Shown: positions 1 to 9,007, numbered from the stretch's first letter. The stretch is 64,000 nucleotides of DNA from Streptomyces brevispora (GCF_007829885.1 NZ_VIWW01000001.1:3844001-3908000); one strand, 5' to 3'. Made by a program: numbers and translations. The notes: generated from the letters alone by a model not told the origin.

Positions 1-27
1 GTACGGGGCCGTGCGACGGCCCCGTAC
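1..27. terminator. Hairpin terminator at window edge
   Basis: A perfect 12-bp inverted repeat (GTACGGGGCCGT, its complement after a 3-base loop) begins at base 1. There is no T tract, which is usual for Streptomyces terminators. It probably ends a gene lying to the left of the window. Confidence 0.6.
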
Positions 28-116
28 CGCCACCGCGAGGGCCCGCGACGGCGGTCGGCCGCGGTCCCCGGACGGCGCCCGGGGGCGGGGCGGGGCGGGC
101 ATGGTGTGATGGCGGT

Positions 117-509
117 GTGAGCCGCGCCGCAGAAGAGTCGAACCGCCGGATGCTCCGGGCCCGGGACGCGATGGACCGTGCCTACGCGCAGCCGCTGGAC
201 GTACCCGCCCTGGCACGCATCGCCCATGTGTCCCAGGCACACTTCTCGCGCACCTTCCGTGCCACGTTCGGCGAGACGCCCCACCGCTATCTGCAACGCC
301 GCCGGGTCGAACGCGCGATGTTCCTGCTGCGGGAGACCGACCACAGTGTGACGGCCATCTGCTTCGAGGTCGGCTTCGGCAGCACGGGCACCTTCAGCCG
401 TACCTTCAGTGACATCGTCGGCCGCTCACCGAGGACGTACCGCAAGGAATCCGCGCCCACGGGCGTACCCACGTGCTTCACGATGGCGTGGACGCGGCCG
501 AGCGGCTGA
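117..509 (+). CDS. Short AraC-family transcriptional regulator
   Basis: This 130-residue protein is essentially only the AraC/XylS DNA-binding domain. The first helix-turn-helix lies around residues 28-50 (LDVPALARIAHVSQAHFSR) and the second around 77-101 (SVTAICFEVGFGSTGTFSR). Full-length family members are about 250-300 residues with a ligand-binding domain, which is absent here. The GTG start is used because the upstream ATG in another frame stops at once. The stop codon abuts the ORF of the following VOC protein gene, so the two are likely co-transcribed and the VOC gene is a plausible target. The inducer is unknown. Confidence 0.85.
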   Translation: MSRAAEESNRRMLRARDAMDRAYAQPLDVPALARIAHVSQAHFSRTFRATFGETPHRYLQRRRVERAMFLLRETDHSVTAICFEVGFGSTGTFSRTFSDIVGRSPRTYRKESAPTGVPTCFTMAWTRPSG

Positions 510-581
510 GTGGCCGAGCTGCCGGGCGACTCAGCAGTTCCGGATAAGTTTTCCCGCCTGGTTCCCCGTAGCGTTGAGCAC

Positions 582-995
582 ATGTTCAACGCAATCACGC
601 ACTCGCAGATCTACGTCCTCGACCAGGACCAGGCCCTCGACTTCTACGTCGGCAAGCTCGGCCTGGAGGTCGCCGCCGATGTCGACATGGGCTTCATGCG
701 CTGGCTCGCCGTCAGCGTCCCCGGCCACCCGGAGCGCCAGATCCTGCTGGAGAGGCCCGGAGCTCCCGCGATGTCCGAGGAGACGGCGGAGCAGGTACGC
801 GAACTGGTGACCAAGGGCGCGATGGGCGGCTGGCTCATCCTCACCACGGACGACTGCCGCAAGACGTACGAGACGCTGCTCGCCAAGGGCGTCGAGTTCA
901 CGGAGGAGCCCACCGAGCGTGATTACGGAATCGACTGCGGTTTCCGTGACCCGTTCGGCAACCGCCTCCGCTTCACCCAGCTGAAGACCGCGTAG
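582..995 (+). CDS. VOC (glyoxalase/dioxygenase-fold) family protein
   Basis: This 137-residue single-domain vicinal-oxygen-chelate protein starts MFNAITHSQIYVLDQDQALD, the typical beta-alpha-beta opening (FY..KLGLEV), and ends with the usual GFRDPFGNRLRF motif. An in-frame GTG at 510 would add 24 atypical residues and sit directly on the regulator stop, so the ATG at 582 is preferred. VOC proteins of this kind act as glyoxalases, dioxygenases or antibiotic-binding proteins. The sequence does not say which, and only the pairing with the upstream AraC regulator hints at inducible expression. Confidence 0.8.
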   Translation: MFNAITHSQIYVLDQDQALDFYVGKLGLEVAADVDMGFMRWLAVSVPGHPERQILLERPGAPAMSEETAEQVRELVTKGAMGGWLILTTDDCRKTYETLLAKGVEFTEEPTERDYGIDCGFRDPFGNRLRFTQLKTA

Positions 996-1001
996 CGCCC
1001 C

Positions 1002-1024
1002 GGGCGGGCGGCCAGGGCCCGCCC
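1002..1024 (+). terminator. Hairpin after VOC gene
   Basis: An 8-bp stem (GGGCGGGC with its complement) with a 7-base loop begins seven bases after the VOC stop codon. It is a plausible terminator for the AraC-VOC pair. The rest of the gap to 1158 shows nothing else recognisable. Confidence 0.45.
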
Positions 1025-1158
1025 AGGGGTGCCCGCACCCGTGTCGGAAGTGCGCATGACTGCCCCCTGCGGATCGGCGTGTACCGCGCTAGAGCATCAG
1101 GGACGCCTGTTCGGTTCCCGCCGGCGGGGCTCCGGCGATCAAGGGCCGGTCAGCCCGG

Positions 1159-2613
1159 TCACCGCCACGCGGCGAGTACGTCCTCGGGCCCCCAGTGCGC
1201 GGCTAGCCCCTCGGCCGCCGCGTCTGTCGGGGGCCTGCGGCTGACCGCGATCAGGGCCGCGCCCTGCGCGCCCGGCACCTGCTGCGCGGACGCGACGAGT
1301 TCGGCCAGGTCCCGTGCCCCGAACGGGGTCTCGTCGCGCCACTTCACCGAGCCCACGAAGGCGACTTGGCGCGCCACCGGTTGGGTGTCGGCACCGATGA
1401 GGTCGACCTCCGGGTTGTTCTGACGGTTCCACCAGCCGCCGACCTCGGTCGCCTCGGGGAAGAGGCCGTCCGGCACCCGGCGGGCGAGCGACTCCCTGAT
1501 CACCGGTTCCACCGCGCGCCCCCGCCAGGACGGCCAGGACTGTTGGATGCGTGCGGCCGAGACCTCGCCCCGGCCTCTTTCTGCCTGTGCGACGGCGTTC
1601 TCCAAGTGGGCCAGCCAGAAGCGCAGATAGGTGTCCGCGATGCGGTAGCGCTTGAGCTTGGGGGCCGCCCGGGTGGACAGCGGGAGGTCGGCGGCCACGA
1701 TCCGCTTCGCCTCGGTGAGTTCGGCCAGTATCGGGGCGAGGGTGCCGTGCGCCAGCGCTCGCCCGTCGGCGCCGCCCGTGCTTGCGGCGATGCCGGAGAA
1801 GGTGCGCTCGCCGGAGCCGATCGCCCGGAGCACTCTGCCCGCCTGCAGCCTGGCGGGGAACTCCGCGGCGAGGGATCGCTCACCCGTCGTGAGCAGGACC
1901 GACGACGGGTCCTCCACCTGGCGGTTCAGGTACGCGGCGACGGGTTCCCCGGTCCGCCAGCCGGTGACCACTTCGGGGAAGCCCCCGGTGACGAGGTAGG
2001 CGTCGAGCGCGGCTGCCGCGTCCAGTCCGGTGGAATCCTGCACGTCCGCCGGGCTGAGCGGCCCCACGGTGTACTGACCCGCCCGGCCGTAGAACGGATG
2101 GTCGTACGACGTCAGCCGGTCCATCATCGCCAGGTCGGAGCCGAGCAGCAGCAGGAGCACCGGCTTCGCGGACAGATGCATGTCCCACGCCGTCTTGAGC
2201 GCCGCGTCGAATCCCGGGTCCGCCTCGGAGAGCCAGGGGACCTCGTCCAGTACGAGAATCACCGGCTCGTCCGTGGGCAGGGTGGCCGCGACTGCGGCCA
2301 GCGTCCGGACCCAGTCCTGCGGGGCGGCGGCGTGCTCCAGCGCCGCGCCGTGGTCTCGCATTCCCTGGCCGCACGCAACCGCGTCGAACAGGGCCCGCCG
2401 GGCCATAGGCGCGGGTTGGCTGCGGGTCGCCTGGAAGAAGACGTACGGCTGCCCCGAACGGGCACAGAACTCCTGCACCAGGCGGGTCTTGCCGATCCGG
2501 CGTCGGCCCTTGATCACCAGCGCCTGCCCGGTGCTGCCCCCTGCCCCCGAAGTGACGCGCTCCAGCCATGTTCCGAGAATGCGCAGCTCACGGCTGCGTC
2601 CGGTGAAGGCCAC
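1159..2613 (-). CDS. AAA-family ATPase with DUF234-like C-terminus
   Basis: The 484-residue protein begins with the archaeal-type ATPase signature FTGRSRELRIL. It has a Walker A motif GRRRIGKT at residues 36-43 and a Walker B motif VILVLDEVPWL near 118-128. The C-terminal third (KLKRYRIADTYLRFWLAHL onward, then EVDLI and VKW motifs) matches the DUF234 region of this family, which carries a PD-(D/E)xK-like nuclease fold, so DNA or nucleic-acid transactions are possible. The biological role of such proteins in actinobacteria is unknown. It is monocistronic, with a 13-bp-arm palindrome just upstream of its start. A fragment of a paralogue lies near 4477, suggesting past mobility or duplication of the family here. 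Confidence 0.8.
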   Translation of the reverse strand: MAFTGRSRELRILGTWLERVTSGAGGSTGQALVIKGRRRIGKTRLVQEFCARSGQPYVFFQATRSQPAPMARRALFDAVACGQGMRDHGAALEHAAAPQDWVRTLAAVAATLPTDEPVILVLDEVPWLSEADPGFDAALKTAWDMHLSAKPVLLLLLGSDLAMMDRLTSYDHPFYGRAGQYTVGPLSPADVQDSTGLDAAAALDAYLVTGGFPEVVTGWRTGEPVAAYLNRQVEDPSSVLLTTGERSLAAEFPARLQAGRVLRAIGSGERTFSGIAASTGGADGRALAHGTLAPILAELTEAKRIVAADLPLSTRAAPKLKRYRIADTYLRFWLAHLENAVAQAERGRGEVSAARIQQSWPSWRGRAVEPVIRESLARRVPDGLFPEATEVGGWWNRQNNPEVDLIGADTQPVARQVAFVGSVKWRDETPFGARDLAELVASAQQVPGAQGAALIAVSRRPPTDAAAEGLAAHWGPEDVLAAWR

Positions 2614-2633
2614 GGGCTCTCCTGAGGCAGGCG

Positions 2634-2676
2634 GTAAAGTAGGAACGGCTCAAAGTATGAGTGGTTCCTACTTTAC
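2634..2676. promoter_or_regulatory. Large palindrome upstream of the ATPase gene
   Basis: The arms GTAAAGTAGGAAC (2634-2646) and its exact complement (2664-2676) flank a 17-base centre that itself contains CTCA...TGAG. The element is AT-rich compared with its surroundings and lies 20 bases upstream of the ATPase start. It could be an operator overlapping the promoter, or a hairpin in the 5' leader. No binding protein can be named. Confidence 0.6.
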
Positions 2677-2736
2677 TGCTCGGCCGCAGGAACGGCATCG
2701 ACCCTTCAGGAGCTGTTCAGGTCCACTGCCGGTGTC

Positions 2737-4290
2737 TCAGACGGCCGGTCCCTGCTCGAAGGCCGCCTTCGACCGGGTGGCGAGCAACGCGGTGATCTCA
2801 TCGGCGACGTGCGGGCCCAGCTCGCCCCAGCCGTCCTTGTAGCCGTAGACACCGGACAGGGTGCGGGCGTCGTAGTCGCCGTTCAGGATCTCGATGTCGT
2901 TGGCCGTGATGAAGGCAGGGTGGGCGACGCCGACGGCCGCCGAGACCTTCATCAGCTCCATCCGCAGGGTGCGCAGGTAGGCGGCGGCGCGGGCGGCCTT
3001 CGAGGTCGGGTCGAGGCCGCGGGCCAGCCGCGGGTTCTGGGTGGCGACGCCGGTGGGGCACTTGTCGGTGTGACACTTCTGCGACTGGATACAGCCGATC
3101 GACAGCATCGCCTCACGCGCCACGTTGATCATGTCGGCACCGAGAGCGAAGGCGACCACGGCGTTCTCGGGCAGGCCGAGCTTGCCGGAGGCGATGAAGG
3201 TCAGGTCGTCGGTCAGCCCCAGCTCGGCGAAGGTGCCGTAGACCCGGGAGAAGCCCATCCGGAACGGCAGCGACACCGAGTCGGCGAAGATCAACGGTGC
3301 TGCCCCGGTGCCGCCCTCGCCGCCGTCGACGGTCACGAAGTCGACGCCGCGGTCGCCACGCGCCATCAGCGTGGCCAGCTCCTGCCAGAACGCCATCTCT
3401 CCCACGGCGCTCTTGATCCCGACCGGCAGACCGGTCTCGGTGGCGAGCAGTTCGACGAAGTCGAGCATCGAGTCGACATCGCTGAACGCGGTGTGCCGCG
3501 ACGGGGAGGCGCAGTCCTCGCCGAGCGGGATGCCACGGATCTCGGCGATCTCCGGGGTCACCTTCGCGCCCGGCAGCAACCCGCCCAGCCCTGGCTTGGC
3601 GCCCTGGGAGAGCTTGATCTCTATCGCCTTGACCGGGGCGCCGGCGACCACATCCATGAGCTTGTCAAGGTTGAAGCTGCCGTCCTCGTTGCGGCAGCCG
3701 AAGTAGGACGTGCCGAGCTGAAGAATCAGGTCGCCGCCGTTGCGGTGGTACGGCGAGAGGCCGCCCTCGCCCGTGTTGTGCATCGTGCCCGCCAGCGCCG
3801 CCCCCTTGTTGAGGGCCGTGATCGCCGCACCGGAGAGCGATCCGAAGCTCATCGCCGAGATGTTCACCACGCTCGCCGGCCGGAACGCCTTGGCGCGTCC
3901 GCGCGGCCCGCCCAACACCTTGGCCGAGGGCAGCAGGGCCTGCGGGTCGTGCACGTCGGGGAGCAGTTCTCCGGCGAACGTGCGCTGCTTCACGTACGCG
4001 TGCCCCTGCACGTGCTCGATGTCGTTGTCGGTTCCGAACCCGAAGTAGTTGTTCTCGCCCTTCGCCGACGCGTAGATCCAGGTGCGCTGGTCACGACTGA
4101 ACGGGCGCTCCTCGTCGTTGGAGGTCACGATGTACTGCCGCAGCTCCGGCCCGATCGTCTCCAGCAGGTACCGGGCGTGCCCGACCACCGGGAAGTTCCG
4201 GAGCAGTGCGTGCTTCTTCTGGACGAGGTCGCGGGCGCCCACCAGCGCCAGTGCTGTCGCGGTGGCGGCAACGATATTCCGGGCACGCAT
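2737..4290 (-). CDS. FMN-binding glutamate synthase family protein
   Basis: The 517-residue protein corresponds to the stand-alone synthase (FMN/Fe-S) domain of glutamate synthase. After a short hydrophobic N-terminal segment (residues 5-20) comes the conserved core with NISAMSFGSLSGAA, GEGGLSPYH, DGGEGGTGAAP and the cysteine motif CHTDKCPTGVATQ near residues 403-415. It lacks the glutaminase and central domains of GltB, so it probably acts as an oxidoreductase on an unidentified substrate. The ATG is chosen because GAGAGGAAC lies at ribosome-binding distance. The frame stays open further upstream, antisense to glmS, but that is a GC artefact. An AT-rich TAATAT patch near 4415-4420 could belong to its promoter. 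Confidence 0.85.
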   Translation of the reverse strand: MRARNIVAATATALALVGARDLVQKKHALLRNFPVVGHARYLLETIGPELRQYIVTSNDEERPFSRDQRTWIYASAKGENNYFGFGTDNDIEHVQGHAYVKQRTFAGELLPDVHDPQALLPSAKVLGGPRGRAKAFRPASVVNISAMSFGSLSGAAITALNKGAALAGTMHNTGEGGLSPYHRNGGDLILQLGTSYFGCRNEDGSFNLDKLMDVVAGAPVKAIEIKLSQGAKPGLGGLLPGAKVTPEIAEIRGIPLGEDCASPSRHTAFSDVDSMLDFVELLATETGLPVGIKSAVGEMAFWQELATLMARGDRGVDFVTVDGGEGGTGAAPLIFADSVSLPFRMGFSRVYGTFAELGLTDDLTFIASGKLGLPENAVVAFALGADMINVAREAMLSIGCIQSQKCHTDKCPTGVATQNPRLARGLDPTSKAARAAAYLRTLRMELMKVSAAVGVAHPAFITANDIEILNGDYDARTLSGVYGYKDGWGELGPHVADEITALLATRSKAAFEQGPAV

Positions 4291-4476
4291 GAACGTTCCT
4301 CTCGTCGATGCTCGACTCCGACGCCATGTGGTGGCCGTCGTCGTGTCGTGTCGCTGTTGGGCGGCGGGGCACGACCGAGCGGGCGTCGGCGTCCGCCGGA
4401 GAACACCGAAACTGATATTAGAAGCCCGCGCGGGTGGGCCCGTGATCAGGGTCGTCGGGTGGGGGACGGCCCGGCG

Positions 4477-4532
4477 CAGTCCTCCGGGGCGGCGGCGTGC
4501 TCCGGCGCCGAGCCGTGGCGCCGCATTCCCTG
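4477..4532 (-). pseudogene. Relic fragment of a second DUF234-type ATPase gene
   Basis: About 50 of 56 bases match 2312-2367 inside the ATPase gene, in the same orientation and without gaps. Translated on the minus strand both read GQGMR-x-HG-x-A-x-EHAAAP-x-D (ATPase residues about 82-100). No start, Walker motif or longer frame survives, so this is a degraded paralogue fragment. It lies in the 324-base gap between the glutamate-synthase-like gene and glmS; apart from this fragment and an AT-rich patch near 4415, that gap holds nothing I recognise. Confidence 0.6.
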
Positions 4533-4614
4533 ACCGACGCCGTCCTCCCCGACACCCCACGCCCCTTCTGCGAATATGCGAAGAACATGGGCAGGTGACC
4601 ACGAAGGGACCGGT

Positions 4615-6462
4615 ATGTGCGGAATCGTCGGATACGTCGGTAGGCAGTCGGCGCAGGACGTCGTCGTCGCCGGCCTCAAGCGGCTGGAGTACCGGGGGTA
4701 CGACTCCGCCGGGATCGCCGTCCTCGCCGATGGCGGGCTGGCCGCCGCGAAGAGGGCCGGGAAGCTGGTCAATCTGGAGAAGCTGCTGGTCGAGCGGCCG
4801 CTGCCGACCGGGAGCGCCGGCATCGGCCACACCCGCTGGGCGACCCACGGCGGGCCCACCGACGTCAACGCCCACCCGCACCACGACAACGCCGGACGCG
4901 TCGCCGTCGTGCACAACGGGATCATCGAGAACTTCGCCGCCCTGCGCGCCGAACTGACCGGGCGCGGCCACGAGCTGGTCTCCGAGACCGACACCGAGGC
5001 CGTCGCACACCTCCTCGCCGAGGCGTACGCGGGCAGCGGGGACCCGGCCGAGGCGATGCGGCAGGTCTGCCGGCAGCTCGAAGGGGCGTTCACCCTCGTC
5101 GCCGTGTTCGCGGACGAGCCCGACGTGGTGGTCGGAGCCCGGCGGAACTCGCCGCTCGTGGTGGGGGTGGGGCAGGACGAGGCGTTCCTCGCGTCCGACG
5201 TCGCCGCGTTCATCGCGCACACCCGGTCCGCGATCGAGCTGGGCCAGGACCAGGTGGTGGAGCTGCGCCGGGAGGGTGTCGTCGTCACCGGGTTCGACGG
5301 GCGGGACGCCGAGGTGCAGCCGTACCACGTGGACTGGGACGCGTCCGCCGCGGAGAAGGGCGGCTACCCCTCCTTCATGCTCAAGGAGATCGCCGAGCAG
5401 CCGAAGGCCGTCACGGACACCCTCCTCGGCCGGATCGACTCGGAGGGCACGCTCCACCTCGACGAGGTGCGGATCACGCGGACGGAGCTCCGCGAGGTCG
5501 ACAAGGTGGTGATCGTCGCCTGCGGGACCGCGTTCCACGCCGGGATGATCGCCAAGTACGCCATCGAGCACTGGACCCGGATCCCGTGCGAGACCGAGCT
5601 GGCCAGCGAGTTCCGCTACCGGGACCCGATCCTGGACCAGCGCACCCTCGTCATCGCGATCTCGCAGTCCGGCGAGACGATGGACACCCTGATGGCGCTG
5701 CGGCACGCCCGGGAGCAGGGGGCGAAGGTCCTCGCCATCTGCAACACGAACGGGTCCACCATTCCGCGCGAGTCCGACGCGGTCCTCTACACGCACGCCG
5801 GGCCCGAGGTCGCTGTCGCCTCGACCAAGGCGTTCCTCACCCAGCTCGTCGCCTGCTACCTCGTCGCCCTGTACCTCGGCCAGATCCGCGGGACCAAGTG
5901 GGGCGACGAGATCCGCACCGTCATCCGTCAGCTCTCCGCGATCTCCGGCGAGGTCGAGCGGGTCCTGGAGACCATGGAGCCCGTACGCGCACTGGCGCGC
6001 TCCCTGGCGGGCCACGACACCGTGCTCTTCCTCGGCCGGCACGTCGGCTACCCGGTCGCCCTGGAAGGCGCGTTGAAGCTCAAGGAACTGGCGTACATGC
6101 ACGCCGAGGGGTTCGCCGCCGGAGAGCTCAAGCACGGGCCGATCGCCCTCATCGAGGACGGTCTGCCGGTGGTCGTGGTGGTGCCGTCCCCGGCCGGGCG
6201 CTCGGTGCTGCACGGCAAGATCGTGTCGAACATCCAGGAGATCCGGGCCCGCGGCGCCCTCACCGTCGTCATCGCCGAGGAGGGCGACGAGGCGGTCGTC
6301 CCGTACGCCGACCACCTCATCCGGATTCCCGCAACGCCTACGCTGCTTCAGCCGCTGGTCGCGACCGTGCCCTTGCAGGTCTTCGCCTGCGAACTGGCCA
6401 CGGCCCGCGGCAACGAAGTGGACCAGCCGCGCAATCTGGCGAAGTCCGTCACCGTGGAGTGA
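4615..6462 (+). CDS. glmS: Glutamine--fructose-6-phosphate aminotransferase (isomerizing)
   Basis: GlmS makes glucosamine-6-phosphate from fructose-6-phosphate and glutamine, the first step to UDP-GlcNAc for peptidoglycan. The 615-residue protein starts MCGIVGYVG, with Cys2 as the glutaminase nucleophile. The N-terminal amidotransferase half (RGYDSAG, HTRWATHG, HNGIIEN) is followed by two SIS isomerase domains (CGTAFHAG, SQSGETMDT, STKAFLTQL, then GRHVGYPVALEGALKLKE) and the typical end PRNLAKSVTVE. The ATG at 4615 is required to place Cys at position 2. It is followed closely by acpS and probably forms an operon with it. No glmS ribozyme was seen upstream. Confidence 0.97.
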   Translation: MCGIVGYVGRQSAQDVVVAGLKRLEYRGYDSAGIAVLADGGLAAAKRAGKLVNLEKLLVERPLPTGSAGIGHTRWATHGGPTDVNAHPHHDNAGRVAVVHNGIIENFAALRAELTGRGHELVSETDTEAVAHLLAEAYAGSGDPAEAMRQVCRQLEGAFTLVAVFADEPDVVVGARRNSPLVVGVGQDEAFLASDVAAFIAHTRSAIELGQDQVVELRREGVVVTGFDGRDAEVQPYHVDWDASAAEKGGYPSFMLKEIAEQPKAVTDTLLGRIDSEGTLHLDEVRITRTELREVDKVVIVACGTAFHAGMIAKYAIEHWTRIPCETELASEFRYRDPILDQRTLVIAISQSGETMDTLMALRHAREQGAKVLAICNTNGSTIPRESDAVLYTHAGPEVAVASTKAFLTQLVACYLVALYLGQIRGTKWGDEIRTVIRQLSAISGEVERVLETMEPVRALARSLAGHDTVLFLGRHVGYPVALEGALKLKELAYMHAEGFAAGELKHGPIALIEDGLPVVVVVPSPAGRSVLHGKIVSNIQEIRARGALTVVIAEEGDEAVVPYADHLIRIPATPTLLQPLVATVPLQVFACELATARGNEVDQPRNLAKSVTVE

Positions 6463-6479
6463 GAGCTGAGGCTACGTAC

Positions 6480-6848
6480 GTGATCATCGGGGTCGGGATC
6501 GATGTGGCGGAGATCGAGCGGTTCGACGCGGCGCTGGAGCGCACGCCGCAGATGGCCCAACGTCTTTTCCTGGAGCAGGAGTTGCTGCTGCCCGGCGGCG
6601 AGCGGCGCGGTATCGCCTCGCTGGCCGCCCGGTTCGCCGCCAAGGAGGCCCTCGCCAAGGCGCTCGGCGCGCCCGCCGGGCTGCTGTGGACGGACGCCGA
6701 GGTGTACGTCGAGGAGACCGGGCAGCCCCGGCTGCGGGTGAGCGGCACGGTCGCCGCGCGCGCCGCCGAACTGGGCGTGCGGCAGTGGCATGTGTCGCTC
6801 AGCCATGACGCGGGGATCGCGTCGGCCGTGGTGATCGCGGAGGGGTGA
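6480..6848 (+). CDS. acpS: Holo-[acyl-carrier-protein] synthase
   Basis: AcpS transfers 4'-phosphopantetheine from CoA to acyl carrier protein, needed for fatty-acid and often polyketide synthesis. The 122-residue length is typical. The Mg-binding GVGIDVAEIERF motif is at the N-terminus and the FAAKEALAKALG motif around residues 52-63, ending with the WHVSLSHD strand. The GTG start lies 17 bases after glmS, consistent with an operon. The adjacency glmS-acpS-NAD(P)HX repair-alr is a familiar actinobacterial arrangement. Confidence 0.95.
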   Translation: MIIGVGIDVAEIERFDAALERTPQMAQRLFLEQELLLPGGERRGIASLAARFAAKEALAKALGAPAGLLWTDAEVYVEETGQPRLRVSGTVAARAAELGVRQWHVSLSHDAGIASAVVIAEG

Positions 6849-6954
6849 TCAGGGGGGTGATCGGGGAGGGGCGATCGCGGAGGGGTGATCGTGGCGCCGG
6901 AGCGAGGAGCCCGTCCGAGTGCCGAAGGCGTACACCTCCGCGTACGTTGGAGCC

Positions 6955-8430
6955 ATGCGTACTGCGTACAGCGTCTCGACCGTACGGGCCGCCGAACAGG
7001 CCCTCATGGCACGGCTCCCGGAGGGCGCGCTGATGCAGCGCGCTGCCGCCGGGCTCGCCGCCGCCTGCGCCGATCTGCTGCGGCGCGGCGGCCGGGTGTA
7101 CGGGTCCCGGGTCGTCCTCCTCGTCGGCAGCGGCAACAACGGCGGCGACGCCCTGTACGCGGGCGCCCGGCTCGCCCGGCGCGGGGCCGGGGTGGTGGCC
7201 GTACGGGTCACCCCGGGCCGGGCCCACGAGGGCGGCAGCGCGGCGCTGCGCGCGGCGGGCGGGCGGGTGGTGGACGCCGACGCGGGCCGAGCGGCGGACC
7301 CGCACCGCGACTGGGGCCGCCGGGTCGACCTCGTCGTCGACGCCATCACCGGCATCGGCGGGCGCGGCGGGCTGCGCCCCGGGGCCGCCGCACTGGTGGA
7401 GCGGTACACGGCACACGGGGCGCCCGTCGTCGCCGTCGATCTGCCGAGCGGTGTCGAGGCCGGCACCGGAGAGGTGCTGGGGGACGCGGTCCGCGCGGAC
7501 GCGACCGTCACCTTCGGGGCGTACAAGCCGGGGCTGCTCGTCGACCCGGCCGCCGAACTCGCGGGGGCGCTGCACCTCGTCGACATCGGGCTCGGCGCCG
7601 AACTGCCCGACGTACCCGATCTGGAGGCGCTCCAGTACGCGGACGTGGCCGCGCTGCTGCCCGTCCCGGGCGCCGAGAGCGACAAGTACCGGCGCGGTGT
7701 CGTCGGCATCGTCGCCGGGTCGGCGCGCTATCCGGGAGCGGCGGTCCTGGCCGTCTCCGGGGCGCTGCGCGGCGGGGCCGGTGCGGTGCGGTACGTCGGT
7801 CCGGGGGCGGACGCGGTCATCGCGCGGCATCCCGAGACCCTGGTCCACGCGGGCCCGCCGTCGAAGGCCGGGCGGGTACAGGCCTGGGTCGTCGGGCCGG
7901 GGCTCGGCGACGGCACGGACGCCGTCGAAGCGGTCCGGGACGTGCTGGCCGCGGACGTCCCGGTGCTGGTCGACGCGGACGGGCTGCGGCTGCTGGACGC
8001 CGCCGTCGTGCGGGCGCGCACCACCCCCACCGTCCTCACCCCGCACGCCGGGGAGGCCGCCGCGCTGCTCGGCGTCCCCCGTGAGGAGGTCGAGGCGGGG
8101 CGGCTCGCCGCCGTACGCGAACTCGCCTCCCGGTTCCGTGCGACGGTCCTGCTCAAGGGGTCGACGACCCTGATCGCCACCGATGACCCGCACACCCCCG
8201 TGCGGGTCAATCCGACCGGCACCTCCTGGCTGGCCACCGCGGGCAGCGGCGACGTCCTGTCCGGGCTGACCGGCTCCCTGCTCGCCGCCGGCCTCGCCCC
8301 CCGCGACGCCGCGTCCGTCGGCGCCCACCTCCACGGCCTCGCGGCCCGGCACGCCTCGGACGGCTCCCCGGTCGCCGCGCAGGACGTCGCGGACGCGATC
8401 CGGGCGGCCTGGCGGGACGTACGGGTCTGA
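6955..8430 (+). CDS. nnr: Bifunctional NAD(P)H-hydrate epimerase / ADP-dependent dehydratase
   Basis: This 491-residue fusion repairs damaged NAD(P)H. The N-terminal YjeF_N domain (about 1-220, with LVGSGNNGGDAL and VDLPSGVEAGTG) epimerises NAD(P)HX. The C-terminal ribokinase-like domain (about 230-490, with LTPHAGEAAALLG, KGSTTLIA and AGSGDVLSGLTG) dehydrates it using ADP. The ATG is chosen over an in-frame upstream GTG because a TACGTT -10-like hexamer sits six bases before it, suggesting a leaderless transcript. The gene lies between acpS and alr. Confidence 0.93.
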   Translation: MRTAYSVSTVRAAEQALMARLPEGALMQRAAAGLAAACADLLRRGGRVYGSRVVLLVGSGNNGGDALYAGARLARRGAGVVAVRVTPGRAHEGGSAALRAAGGRVVDADAGRAADPHRDWGRRVDLVVDAITGIGGRGGLRPGAAALVERYTAHGAPVVAVDLPSGVEAGTGEVLGDAVRADATVTFGAYKPGLLVDPAAELAGALHLVDIGLGAELPDVPDLEALQYADVAALLPVPGAESDKYRRGVVGIVAGSARYPGAAVLAVSGALRGGAGAVRYVGPGADAVIARHPETLVHAGPPSKAGRVQAWVVGPGLGDGTDAVEAVRDVLAADVPVLVDADGLRLLDAAVVRARTTPTVLTPHAGEAAALLGVPREEVEAGRLAAVRELASRFRATVLLKGSTTLIATDDPHTPVRVNPTGTSWLATAGSGDVLSGLTGSLLAAGLAPRDAASVGAHLHGLAARHASDGSPVAAQDVADAIRAAWRDVRV

Positions 8431-8477
8431 GTGATGCTGAGGGAACGGGGGCGGCGGCAGTGAGGGAGTGATCGGTC

Positions 8478-8864
8478 GTGGGCAGCAGCAGTGACGTGCG
8501 GGTACGCCGGGTGTACGACCCGCAGGAGGACGGCGACGGCACCCGCGTCCTGATCGACCGGCTCTGGCCGCGCGGGGTCGCCAAGGACCGCGCCGCGATC
8601 GACAAGTGGCTCAAGGACCTCACCCCGTCGAGCGAGCTGCGCTCCTGGTACCACGAGGACCGCTCCGGCACCCGCTACGACGACTTCGTCGACCGCTACC
8701 GCGCCGAGCTGGCCGACCCCGTGCACACCGCGGCCGTCGGCGAACTCGTCGCACTGGTCCGCGACGGCGGCCCGGTGACGCTGGTCACGGCCGTCAAGGA
8801 CGTCCCGCACAGCCACGTACCGGTCCTCGTCGACCACCTGGAACACGAGCTGCGCCACGGCTGA
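8478..8864 (+). CDS. DUF488 family protein (YeaO-like)
   Basis: The 128-residue protein shows the DUF488 signature: RVRRVYDPQEDGDGTRVLIDRLWPRG, a central ELRSWYHED, and a C-terminal GPVTLVTAVKDVPHSHVPVL. The function of the family is not established. The GTG start follows the NAD(P)HX repair gene by 47 bases and alr follows downstream, so it may ride in a housekeeping operon. Nothing suggests a specific substrate. Confidence 0.85.
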   Translation: MGSSSDVRVRRVYDPQEDGDGTRVLIDRLWPRGVAKDRAAIDKWLKDLTPSSELRSWYHEDRSGTRYDDFVDRYRAELADPVHTAAVGELVALVRDGGPVTLVTAVKDVPHSHVPVLVDHLEHELRHG

Positions 8865-9007
8865 CGTGATCGCCGCCGCTCCCGTCGCGCCGGCCCGCCG
8901 ACGCGCCTGTCGCCGCTCCCGCCGACGCGCCCGCGCGCCGGAGCGGTGCGCCCTGCCGCGACCGGTGCCCGGGGGCCGTGCCATGCGGCTCTGAGACACT
9001 GGGCGCG

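Noticed and set aside
4533..4614. glmS ribozyme or riboswitch upstream of glmS
   Set aside because: The short leader lacks the conserved ribozyme core and such ribozymes are typical of Firmicutes.
4291..6315. Minus-strand frame continuing upstream of the glutamate-synthase-like gene through glmS
   Set aside because: It is antisense to a clear glmS gene, Arg/Asp/Gly/Leu-rich without motifs, and a good start with ribosome-binding site exists at 4290.
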